From Sipunculus nudus (Eukaryota; Annelida; Sipuncula; Golfingiida; Sipunculidae): DNA of 64,000 bases. Of this stretch, positions 34,601 to 46,083 are shown in pieces. The first letter of the stretch is position 1, and every line of letters starts with the position of its first letter. Under the pieces are notes generated by a model. The model saw only the letters and a list, made by a program, of their open reading frames with translations. It did not search any database and had not been told where the DNA came from. The translations under genes were made by a program, and so were the position numbers. Location: NCBI GenBank assembly GCA_026874595.1, contig CM049307.1, forward strand, positions 46,373,678-46,437,677. Reading direction: 5' to 3'.

Positions 34601-35053
34601 TTTGCACAGTGTTTGTCTGCCATGGGCAAAAATCGCTCATATACATGTAGTGGTTTGACTTTTCTGCCTAAAATTTTGCAGGTGTATACAACTTGGACAG
34701 CTTTCTGGATCTGTGGTAGGTGGCACAACCTACATACACATTTAGGCTGCAGACATCCATGCTAATATGCAACATACCTCACTCTATTTCCCCTTGCCAC
34801 TCAATCCATGCCTCACTATCCAATTTTGGCAGATACATGTAGTCACTTGTCGGTTACCCGTATTCTAGTTTTAAAAGTTTACACATTTTTCTCTATTTTT
34901 GAGATATATAAATACAGACTAAATCTTGGCCTGTTGGTTAATCTGTTTGATGCTTCAGTTGAATGGGTATATACTACCATTCTGATGATAAAATTTCCTT
35001 TTGCGAATCTCTTCCCAGTCAGCTGAGCGTCATGACCCATGGGTCACTTGTTT
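31634..35053 (+). mobile_element. composite array element with ~340-bp units and a nested CTAG-type element
   Basis: It opens TTTTTTAGCTCAGCTGACTG..CATCTGAGCTATAGCG followed by GTCCGTCTGTCCG repeats. It closes GTCATGACCCATGGGTCACTTGTTTAA, in which TGACCCATGGGTCA is a perfect palindrome. Six units carry CAGACTGGTGGCGCCACCTGTA at about 31981, 32317, 32653, 32988, 33337 and 33679 (spacing 335-349). Other unit hallmarks are GGACCTAGAATCTTCATT, GGTCTCTGTTACCCATATCC and ATTGATCATGAGATG. There is no protein. The start and end style matches 22864-25052. Confidence 0.65.
33708..34866 (+). mobile_element. Helitron-like element, GTATCC hairpin start and CTAG end, nested in the array element
   Basis: It starts TGTATCCGCCAAAACGAAGT and TTTGCGGATACTATG, an imperfect hairpin, and ends at ACCCGTATTCTAG|TTTT. 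Inside are about 280-bp units with ATATCTCGGGAACCGTTTGA and GGTGGCGCCACC modules (34021, 34170, 34302, 34450, 34577). The outer element's repeat unit resumes after the CTAG, which supports a real insertion. The 5' hairpin and following ACTATGTTTT are shared with the element at 42194. Confidence 0.65.
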
Positions 35054-35199
35054 AATTGAATCGGCGGTTTGTTTAATGGTTTATGACCATCATAAATGAG
35101 AACAATGCAAATGACATGAGAAATAACGTGCAGAAATATTTATTTCTCTGATGAAAATTATACCTGTGGTTTCGGAAGGGGGGGGGGGGGAGACTTAAG

Positions 35200-36060
35200 G
35201 AATGAAAGAAGGATGATTACCTAGAGACGTGGCGGTACAAAATATTGGTGCATTCTTGTCGTTGCGCGACGTGTGACGTCATGCAGTATTATTGAATCAT
35301 GTCAAGGAGTGCATGTCTCCTTGACTACCGCATGCACCGGAGCCGTCTGCATTTGTTAATTTCATGCAGATCTCCTGGTACGCCAACTTAAGGTAGGTCT
35401 ATTCTCGATAAGATTATATATTTCCCTTCAAAATTTAAAAACAGTCCTCAGTGAAACTATTAACCAGTTTTCAGAAGGACCCAAAGGTGCACAGGTAAGC
35501 GAGCAGGTTTCACTTAAGTCAACATTTTCTTTACATTTGTATTACTGACAACGATAAGACAGAAAGTTGCTTATAGCCCATAGGCCTAGGCTGAGAAACC
35601 CTCCTCTGATATAGTCAGGCCTATTCTTATATATATACGCACAACTCTGATTTTAGCCTTGGTATAAAATCATATATTTACTTCCACACAAGCAAAATTG
35701 GTGTTTGGTTCTTTTTTGTAAGTGATTATGAAGCAAGAGTGACTTGCCGTCGCCACCCTTGCTCTTGGGGAGAGGCGGTACCTTAAAAGCTCTTACCTTA
35801 CCTAATTCTTTTTCTCACGTAATTGATGACGTCACGGATCATTGTTGAATTCTTCCATGGCAACCACAGAGAAACTATACTGTCATCTGCAACACGTCGT
35901 ATATACCAGCAAGTTAAAACCGTATGCACTGATCCAGTTCACCAGTAAGCTTTTTCTTCGAGATTGGTAAAAAAAATTAATTGATTTGCTAATTTGCAGA
36001 TATTGTGACCACAAAGACCATGTGCCATTAGCATTAGAGGTAAGTTGATTACATTTTTTT
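35200..36060 (+). promoter_or_regulatory. duplicated CRE-containing block, copy 2 (two units)
   Basis: TGACGTCA at 35274-35281 and 35827-35834 match the two units of the block at 29476-30270 in order and spacing (about 550 versus 510 bp). Shared flanks include GAAGGATGAT, GACTACCGCA/GACGACCGCA, CAG|GTAAGCGAG (35490-35500) and TTGTTGAATTCTTCCATGGCAACCAC. A second shared donor-like site follows TTAGAG|GTAAGT near 36042. Confidence 0.4.
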
Positions 36061-38050
36061 CACACAACACTCGCATACAAATACAGTCCGAGCAAGTATC
36101 GGCCAGATGGCATGACATAGTAATTTTCTTCTGAACTACATTACCGCGTGTGCCTTACGGGTCGTTCTGTTTCCCACGAGGTTGTTTTGTAATCTCTGTT
36201 ATATAAATATATTGAACATGAGGAAAATGTTTTATGCATAGAAATAATCCAGAAACACCCAATTCTCAGTTCTACTGGCCAGTTTGTTTAGCGTGCATTG
36301 GTTCACTTAAAACTCTTTTTATCCATGGTAGAAATTTCTAAATTCTTATAAGTTTACCTTATATATAAATTTATATTCACACGCGAAACACTAAGAAATA
36401 AACCGAACCTGTTTGCACATGCATGGTCTGTTAAATTACTGCTACTTTAAATGAGTACATAAATAACATTAACTGCTAAAAGTGTGGTGTTGTATAGGAA
36501 GCTCTTTCCCCTTCTCCCCTTTGGTTGCCTTCCAGAGTTTCATGCATCTAAAGCAACGGGTAATATAGTTCTTCAAGAGTGGTCTTTCCATACTGAGGAT
36601 TCATGAGCCATGGACTTTGCTGATATTATACCTGAAGATTGTTTAAGAGCATCACGCGTGCAAGAGACAACATTTTACAAAACTTGTTTAGTCTTGCAAT
36701 AACTATAATTTTAAAGCCTCCACCATAACCTCCTCCCCGGTATAGGTCGGGGAGGCTTATATGGATTTATGCATGAGTTTCTATATTAATATTTGCATGG
36801 GTAAACATTTTTTTGTGTGTTTACTCACTTAGCGTGAAACCATCGATTAAAATTTGTTTTTCTTCCCGCATTTTCTGTTTGTGTTAGATCTCTAATACGA
36901 CTGGTTTTCAAAAGCTGAAATTAAGGCACAATATTAGTCCTGTGTCTCAGATTTGCACTTGATATTTATTTTTGAGCTTTCCCCTTTCCCAAGGTCGTAC
37001 ACATCATAGTTGACTCCCCATTATCGCTCAGTTAGCTATAATTTACAATTTGTTTCTATACGGATAGATCCTGTATATTCCTGCCAGATGATTTAAATTC
37101 CGGGATACATCCTATTGATGCGATAAACAACATAATGCACAATCATTTATTAATGCAATAAAGAGAATATAACTCAACAAAGCAGGTTTACAATATACTT
37201 ATGATCGGGCATGTTTCAATTTAATTTTAGTTTGAATCTATAGACATAAGCCAATACTGTATAATGACGTACAATTGCATGTTTTCATTCATTTTCAAGA
37301 ATATATTCATTTATGTTTCTGAATAATAGGGACACATACATTCAGCAGAGTACCAAAATTGTAAATTGATCATTAATTATTAAATTCTAATATGAGGGTG
37401 ATTTCTTATTCTATAAAGACTGCGACTTTTTTGCACAGGTTTGAAAGCGTTCGTTGATAGAAACTGCGCATAGCTCACTTTATACAGAGAAGTTTTTTTT
37501 AAGTTCACTGTTTAATTGTTGTCCTGGCTATGAAGATATATGTTCCTTACCCCCCTCCCCCCCCCCCCCAGGCCCATACACACACAGACCATCACACACA
37601 CCATCACACACAACACACACCATCACACATGACAAAACCCTGTTTTAATTTGTACAAAACTATGTGGCAGGTTAAGTTGCAAGTGGTTTAATGGATCTAC
37701 AGGGCAGTTTAAACCACGGAGTCTCCATATTTATGGTTACAATGATTATAGAATTCTTGTAAAGTGTCGTTATTATTAAAGTACAAGGCTACTGCATAGT
37801 CCGCGGGGTCAGCCAGTCTCCTTAAATTAAGGTAAATGTATTCGTCATGATCTGATGTTTATAATCTGATGGGGGGGGGGGGGGGGGGGAGGGGTTGCAC
37901 CAAGAACAGAAACTGGGCCCTTATACGTGATTGGCTCAAACAAGAGGGAAGCAGTGGGCTCCTAGAACAGAAACTAAGACCTGATATGACTGTTTTTTTT
38001 TTTTTTTTTTGCAAACGGGACGTTAAGGCCTGAATTTAGAAATTATCTAT
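36061..38050. other. stretch without a gene; homopolymers and CA-rich tract
   Basis: It includes a C run (about 37552-37570), an imperfect CACACA/CATCACACA tract (37571-37630), a G run (about 37870-37890) and a T run (about 37993-38010). No exon was recognised. Confidence 0.5.
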
Positions 38051-38059
38051 CAGCCATCC

Positions 38060-38290
38060 CTGAAAAGTTGTACGTCCCCGAGGTAGCGGAAATCATGCGC
38101 GTCTAAAGAAGCTACTGATTTTTACTGCTGCCTGGAATGACCAATTATGATAGACTTAGACACAAGGTGGCGGGTCGGTGTCTGCTGAAAAAAAGCATCG
38201 TGCGTATGATGTGACTAGCAGCGAATCAATTGCCAGTTAACAAACACTAGACAGGCAACATGGCTGCGCTTCAAGCGCCGCTTGATGACA
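38060..38290 (+). repeat. interspersed repeat, inverted partner at about 53825-54065
   Basis: AGCGGAAATC..GCG..TCTAAAGAAGC, GTGCGTATGATGTGAC, AACAAACACT and GCGCTTCAAGCGCCGCTT occur here and, in the same order, on the opposite strand at 53825-54065. The small frame starting at ATG 38261 that ends in a GT is therefore repeat-derived. Confidence 0.7.
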
Positions 38291-38299
38291 CATTTATGG

Positions 38300-39292
38300 T
38301 ATGTATCAAAACTGTGCATTCGTGGCTTTCTTGGCCATTATTAATTGGCAAACATCATAGGTCATCTGGATCACTAATGATTATGTCTTACACTGAATCT
38401 TACTGAAGAAAATGTCAACTTTTCATGTCTGAATTGAAACGAGCTTGAGACTTGGAAAAATATATGTACATCATTGGACAAACAAAAATTGAATAAGAAA
38501 GAGCACATCCCCCAGTGTATACCATTATAATCCCTAGACATATAACTACAGTCTTTACAGGAGCTCACATCCGTCCGTGAGTCCCCTTATGAAGGAGCAC
38601 ATTGGTTTATTTATCAACAGCACGCCATGTGCGACAGACAGTTGTGCTGACGCAGGCTTGACGGGGTTAAATGATATGCAGCACTGTACGGACTGACAGT
38701 AGATCTGCCGCGAGCCCTCCGTTTACTGTTGATGACGGCCACAAGTGGTTATCATGAAGGGAAGCCTGAGTACCCCCACATTTCCCCACTGGCTATGTTT
38801 AACCCTCCCTTGCTGTGGCTGTACTGGTGGCTGCTCAGTTAGGGCACGCATGGGTCCACTTATTCATCAGTGGCCCTAGTTCCGGCTTTACAGCAGCAGC
38901 AGCGTGCAGCAGGGCTGCGTCATTCAGCATCTGGCACAGACTGTCAGTCTCTCTACAGATCCTGTTGGACTTGCCCGTCTCTCCTTAGATTTATCTTTCC
39001 CTGACGTCGTGAGTGTCAACTAGCTGAGAAGTTTTTGTAAGTTCTTTTGTGAGTCAAGGGATTAAGTAGCACTTGTAGAGGAGGACGGACAAACAGGAAA
39101 ATGTGACATTAATGGAGGAAAAACAAGTATGAATAATAAGATAACGAAGTGAGGCCACTTTAGCTGAGTAACAACTGAAGAAGATAAGCGTCATACCGGT
39201 TTTTTTATACAGAGAGGAATTTAACGTGGATAACTGCCGTGAAAAGTTTTGGGATTACTACATCAGCGTGAACTTTACTCAGAGTAGTGATT
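38300..39292 (+). promoter_or_regulatory. upstream region and likely 5' UTR of the CAP-domain gene
   Basis: No repeat family was identified close to the start codon. The last 300 bp are relatively complex, as expected for a promoter or UTR, but no TATA box or start site could be assigned. Confidence 0.3.
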
Positions 39293-39556
39293 ATGGCCAT
39301 CGTGAAGTCCTGTTTACTCGCTTTTATTAGTTTACTCTCAGCCTCTGTTGCCAAACGGACAGTACCAACTGGAATATCAGATTATGTGGCTGCTCCTACT
39401 GTTAGACCACCGCCAAACAGGACTGACAAATCGTCCATGACAACTACAGTAAAAGTGACACCGCGCCATGTCTTGGCACCTGAGCTGCTCGATCTGGTGG
39501 TATCTATGCATAACAGAATCCGTCGGGATGAAAAGGCGTCAAATATGATACAGATG
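39293..39556 (+). CDS. CAP-domain gene exon 1: signal peptide and CAP start
   Basis: ATG at 39293, chosen because the hydrophobic signal peptide follows directly. 88 codons, ending in phase 0 at CAGATG|GTAAGA. The conserved His-Asn of helix 1 (MHNRIR) is present. Confidence 0.85.
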
Positions 39557-41201
39557 GTAAGAGAATATAAATTGACTAATTAATTACATATTTTTACTTT
39601 CGAGTGCGTTAATTCGGTGCAAACTCGATAATTTCAACTGGACCGTGAAAATAGCCCATACTTTCCAATATACAAGTTTGCATGATGCAATGTGTATAAT
39701 GGGTAAAACTTGCAGTGAATGAGCAGTACATTGTGTAAAATTGATGATGAAAGTTTGTGAAGTACGTATGGTATTAAAATAAGCAATATCTTTTTAATAA
39801 ATGATGAAAGGGTTTCACATTTTGTCAAATTCTTAGTATAAGCAGTGTTCTTTTAATGTCCGATGAAGAGGGACTGAAGTTTCTTTTAATGAATAAGAAT
39901 GTCTTATTGTTTTAATAGGTGATGCGAATTTCCTGAATTTGGTTAGACCGTTAAGGTCAGCATTGTTCTTGTCATGGGCGTTGAGATCGTCCTGAAGTTT
40001 GTTTTAATGTTACAACCAGTATTAATCAGTATTTGTTATATTCATTATGAAAAGTACAAATTGCAATTTTGTCATTGTATTTTCGTAGGTATACTGTGTT
40101 AAGCTTTTACGGTTCCTATATAATCGCCAAATTTTTCAATGTGCATCAACTAAACATTCCTTCTACACAATCATGATGGAGTGATATAAAGTTTAGTCTC
40201 ATATCCTGCTATATATACAAACTCCATTAAATGATTTACGACCTGCATAACCTACAGTTGAATGTTAAACATTCCACAAATATCGCATGTCCGTGGCCAG
40301 TAAACCCATTAACTCATGGGCGGAGAGGGTACACCGCTGTGGTTATACTCTCACGGAAGTGCATGGTTTTGAGGAAAACCGGTGACCTTAACATGGCAAG
40401 TCCCATATAAACACAGATTTCAGAGAACCTGTAGTGCTGCCAGAGTTGTCTGGAATCGCCCATGCATAGTTTACATGATATAAGTACATGCAGAAAAACA
40501 TTTATTTCTATGGTCGAATCCGACTTCACAGTGTTTTTGTCAGTCAATGGTCCCATAGGGTGAACTTCAAAATAATGTGTCCGGCGTGCTTTTCATATTT
40601 TTAATAATAACAATACTTATATGATTTAACAGCGTTACATTCAGGGCCGATTATTCGGGGTTCTTTCGACATTCGCTCCTACAAAATCCGATGGGCGTCG
40701 GAAGCTATGACTAATTCAATATGCAATGTATGGTAGACGTTTGATGGCGACGGTGTTGGCAAGTTAATGGAATCGCAGGATCAATGATTTAAGCTCATAT
40801 CCTCGTTTTATTACCCTTCTTTGTGGGCAATTTCCCTTTGTTTAATTATTTAAACTATACTATTGTGCGAGTGTTAATCTCCATGTGGTCACGGAGTGCT
40901 AGACTACTGCGCAAACGTATCTTAAGGAGAATAATGTGACTAATATTAGAAGTAACTCCTTGACTTCTTGGAAGTGGAAGATTCGGACTAGACTTGCATG
41001 CAGCCACAAGGTCACGTGTCTTGTTCAGTCCCCGCCTGGCAGAGCTGTTACAAGGAGAACTCCTATAGAAAAAAATGTATACTAGTATCTACTCTATATC
41101 CCGTAACTTAAGTAAGTGTATTTATCTGTGAGCCTCTTCCACTTTGATATATTCAAAATATTAAATGAAACGGAAATTATATGAATATATATGAATATAT
41201 A

Positions 41202-41288
<87 letters not shown>

Positions 41289-44200
41289 ATACAGAGATGA
41301 CGAAAATCATTTACGTAAAACTCTCTTGAGTAGGCATTAGCTCGGTGGTAAATGGGTAAACTGATGCCGCAAATAAGGAAAACTTTCAACTTAAATCCAG
41401 AGATCAAAACGGAAATGCTTTGATTTGTTTACTCTTCCTATATAACTTTATAGGGCTTGATAAACTTATATAACAGAGATAAACACCCTTGTTATTTTAT
41501 GATTATCATCATCCCGATTCAATAGATAGTGCTGATTACAGTACATATATGCTTGCAATAACCTTTCAAAACTGTTGATTTACCCGCCGGTTCATCTCCA
41601 TACTATAATTTATATTATATCAGGTCAGTGGCAGCTACCAGTTACGCTTTCACAGAACTTGATTCAGCGAGCAGCTCTGGCGTAAAATTTATGAAAAATG
41701 GAGTTGAAGCAATCAGATGGCCCGCGTCCAGTTAACTGTTTTACGCTGACGTCTAGCGCGATATTTAGGAACGTTAAGAATTTCCGGGAAGGCATCAAGA
41801 ATCTGACCAATCAAATAAAGCCATACAAGCCTGTCCAGTTCCTGGTGTCAGGTGTTCTTGTCCAGACGGCGTGTGAACAGTGTATTGTTTATATTTTGTT
41901 TCATTGGATTTTATTGGCAGTTGTCATTTTGGCCCGAACACTTGCAGGCGTGTCCATTATTCACGAAATAGACGCTAGAGCGGCTCACTGAATCAAGGTC
42001 TGTGCAGCGTAGCTAAGGACCTGGTAGTATGAAGGTGCGCCGCTTCCCCGGTAAATACATACTGCTGAAAAGGAAAATCATGCATTAATGAGTCTGCTGT
42101 AATTTGAAGAGCTGTAAAGTTGCAGAACAGAATTTTGCACTATAAGTTCATAGCCGTATAGCGTGAAAACAGTGACTGACTCAAATAATCATTGTATCCC
42201 CAGACAAAGTCGGGGGATACTATGTTTTCATACCGGTCCCGCCGCCGCCGCCGCCGCCGCCGCCACCGCCCCCGCCGCCGCATATAAATCTTGTTGGCGC
42301 GATAACCCAAAAAATATTTCACGGAACTTTACCAAACTTGGTATATGTATAGATATGGGTAAGAGGACGACGCCTATTTAAAATGAGGTCATGACCTTTA
42401 CTAGGAGAGTGTCCTTGACCTTGAATAGGTCCAATTTTGGGGAAAATCACACAAATTCTTTAATATCTCAAGAAATCTTGCATAGGTTTATCCTAAAATC
42501 AAGTTGATGGAAGATCATGGATAGGGTTGTCATGTTCCAGAAACTGGTGGCGCCACCTATTATTTTTTACTTGTTTTCATGCCGTTTAATACTCCCAAAA
42601 TTGCCACCTTACAGTACTGTGAGCATTTTAAGTCAAAAACTAAAGGACAGATTTCTTTTATATTATGCATATACATAGGTATGGGTTATGGGATGATGGT
42701 TATTTAAATTGGGGTCATGACCTTTCCTATGTTAGTGGCCTTGACCTTGAATATTGCCATATATGGTGAAAATCACACTCCTCTTATGATATCTCCAGTG
42801 TTGATAGCCATATAGATTTCAAACATGACTTATGTATGGCCCACCACTAAAGTAAGAACCCTATAGGTTCTAGGGTCATGAGGTCAAAGGTCAAGGTCAC
42901 TGGACTGGCATTTTAAAATATACTGTGGATGCATTTTAAGCCAAACTTTCATCCTAGGTCTTCCATCTTGAATATATAGCTCACTTGCCAATAGTGGATG
43001 ATCCATAGAAATCTTGGGGTCACAAGGTCGAAGGTCAAGGCCACAGGAGCTATCTGTCCAAAAATTAGTTTCTGGATGATAATTCCTTCTTTTATTGATG
43101 TATGGATTTCAAACTTGACTTGTATTTGACCCATTGGAAAAGCAAGACCTGAATTGATTTTGGGGTCATGAGGTCAAAGGTCAAGGTCACAGGAAACCTC
43201 TTTAAAAAGGTTGTGGATGCAATTTCAGCCAAAAAACACATCTGAGATCTTTCATCTTGCACATATAGTTCACCTGCCAAGAGTGGAAGACCCCTATCAA
43301 TTGTGAGGTCACCAGGTCAAAGGTGAAGGTCACAGGAGCCATCTGTCCAAAAATTAGTTTCTGGATGATAATTCCTTCTTTTATTGATGTATGGATTTCA
43401 AAATTGACTTGTATTTGACCCATTGGAAAAGCAAGACCCGAATTGATTTTGGGGTCATGAGGTCAAAGGTCAAGGTCACAGGAAACCTCTTTATAAAGGT
43501 TGTGGATGCAATTTCAGCCAAAAAATTCATCTCAGATCTTTCATCTTGCACATATAGTTCTCCTGCCAAGAGAGGAAGAACACTATCAATTGTGAGGTCA
43601 CAAGGTGAAGGGGGAAGGTCACAGGAGCCACCTGTAAAAAAAAATTAGTTTCTGGATGATAATTCCTGCTTTATTGATGTATAGATTTCAAACTTGACTT
43701 GCATATGTCCCATTGGAAAAGCAAGACCCAAATTGATTTTGGGGTCATGAGGTCAAAGGTCAAGGTCACAGGACACATCTTTAAAACAATCAAGGTCACA
43801 GGACCAACATCTTCAACAAGATTGTGGATTGTTAGATGGAAGAAACAATAAATATGCCAAGTGTCAGTATATGCTGCCAAAATTGGGAGTCTGTTCTTAA
43901 AGGGGGGGGGGGGGCTACTATGTCTGGGGATACTCTGGCACCTGCGGTGCCAAGAAATGTCTAGTTATTAAATGGATGTACAAATGATACAGATATTGAA
44001 ATAGTTAAAATATTGGATCTACAATTTGATTGGCCTCCACTGTGTGAGCACAGTCAATCTCCGTATACAGAGATTATATCGTGATATAAAAACGTTTTGT
44101 TTCAGTTAGTTTATCTGTACAATTTCCATCTAAATAGCGTTTCATGAGTTTTCAAATTTTACGTTTTACTGGGAATTATCATGAATAATACAACTATTCG

Positions 44201-46022
44201 GAGGGATATTGGATGTATGTAGAACCTGCATAAATATGTGTATGTGTTTTTGACATGTGCAGTCATGTGAAACCAATATATACAAATTCTCTGCATGGTC
44301 ATCACTTTTTCTTGTTGTATATAACATGGCAACATATATTTCCATAAAACGGAAGTACACCCATCCACCTCAGCTTCACTATACTAACTATGCTTCGGCT
44401 ATTTAATGACTCGGCGCTTTGACAATAACAGGCCTGTTATATATAGTTTGCAATGAGTCGTTCTTCTGATTCACACAACGTATGCGCCCGGCATCAAGCA
44501 GTTAGCGGTATAGTGCCATTGTTGTACCAGGTAGTTTCTCACTGGCATGCATCTATATTTTCATGCAATTTATCTAATCACAGAGGCAGTCAGCTTACTC
44601 CGGAATTGGGGATTGGTTTAGCCGTCAAGAGTGAGGCATCATTTGTTTTGGAAGTTGAAGTGCTATACATCTGAAGAGTGTAGCATCTTTATCAGGCAGC
44701 ATTGAAAAGAATTATAGAATAGGGAAAATGTCTGAGCTTATCACCTTTCTATATACACACTGACCTCTCCGCGCGCCCAAAATCATTAATGTGTTTGAAC
44801 TTTATGCGGCCAAACCATAGTTGTTTGTGTCGTTTACGTGGATTTTATATGTGTGAGAAAACCAAAACCTTGCAGTGGATCAGGTCATACCTGTGCAATC
44901 GAAGTCAGTGTATTAGTGTAATAGGTCGTAAGTCTTCTCCAACTGAGATCAGCTACGGTGTTCCACAAGGTTCTGTGCTGGGGCCTCTGTTTTTTTTTTT
45001 AAATTTACACATTACCACTTGGTGAATTAGTACGACAGCATGGAATGGATTATCATTTTTATGCTGATGACAGTCAAATTTATGTATGAATCAAAGGTTC
45101 CTATATCTACCATTGAAACATGCTGACATAGGTGTTTGGGTGTGTAAGAATCTGCTTAAACTCAATTCTGATAAAACCTAGGTTCTGATTATCGGTACAA
45201 ACCAGCAGAGGTCAAAAATTCAGTTGAAAACTCTTAACATATTTTTTAACTCTGTAGTTTTGCCAACAAACAGTGCTAGAAACCTGGAGGTAGTGTTTGA
45301 CCAAGGGCTTTGTCTTGACAAGCATGTAAATAATATTTGTAGTTTGGTTTTTTACCACCTGCGTAATATAGCAAGGATATAGGGTTTCCTACCTCTAGAT
45401 TCACTAATAACATTAATTCATGCGTTCATCAGTTCAAGGATTGACTGTTCCAACTCTTTGCTATGTGGTCTTCCTATAGCAAGTTACTGGACCGGCTACA
45501 GAGAGTGCAGAATGCAGCTGCTATTGGCTTGTAACTGGTGCCAAGAAGCGCGACCACATTACACCAATACTTAAAGAACTCCATTGGCTCCCGGTGCGAC
45601 AGCGCATTGATTTTAAAATTTTATTATTAGTATACAAAGCCATAAATGGTCAATCGCCTATTTACATTAGGAACCTCTCAACTTTTTATGTCAGGCAGCT
45701 TAGGTCATCTGACCAAGGGCTTTTAGTGATTCCTATATAAAGCACGAAGTGAGATGCATGTGTCGTTCGAGAGCTTTCTCAACTGTGGCACTAAAGTTGT
45801 GGAATGAACTTCCGCACTCAATCAGAGCTTCACCATCTTTAGCTTCTTTTAAAAGAAATCTTAAAGCTTTTGGTAGTTTTAAGAAATTAGGGTTTTCTTT
45901 TAGGAATCTTTGCTTTAGTAGGAATCTACATTTTAAGTTTTTGTAAAACTGTGCTTTGTGTCTTGTAAAGCGCTTTTGATAACTGTTTTGTTGAATTAGC
46001 GCTATATAAATTAAATATATTA

Positions 46023-46083
<61 letters not shown>

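Noticed and set aside
11286-34760. Tandem arrays as possible CRISPR-like repeats
   Set aside because: Units are 277-349 bp, diverge throughout, and lie in a eukaryotic intron-bearing context; no short-repeat/spacer pattern.
38261-38301. Possible first exon: ATG GCT GCG CTT.. ending ATG|GTATGT
   Set aside because: The same bases occur inverted inside a transposable element at about 53840, so this is repeat sequence rather than a conserved exon.
41335-41405. Second tRNA-like segment (TTAGCTCGGTGGTAAATGGG)
   Set aside because: Only an A-box-like piece is seen; no convincing B box or cloverleaf.
42949-43569. Series of similar minus-strand ORFs (TFDLMTPKSI-like) that look like a repeated protein
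   Set aside because: They are antisense readings of the 290-bp AGGTCA tandem array; similarity reflects DNA repetition, not protein selection.
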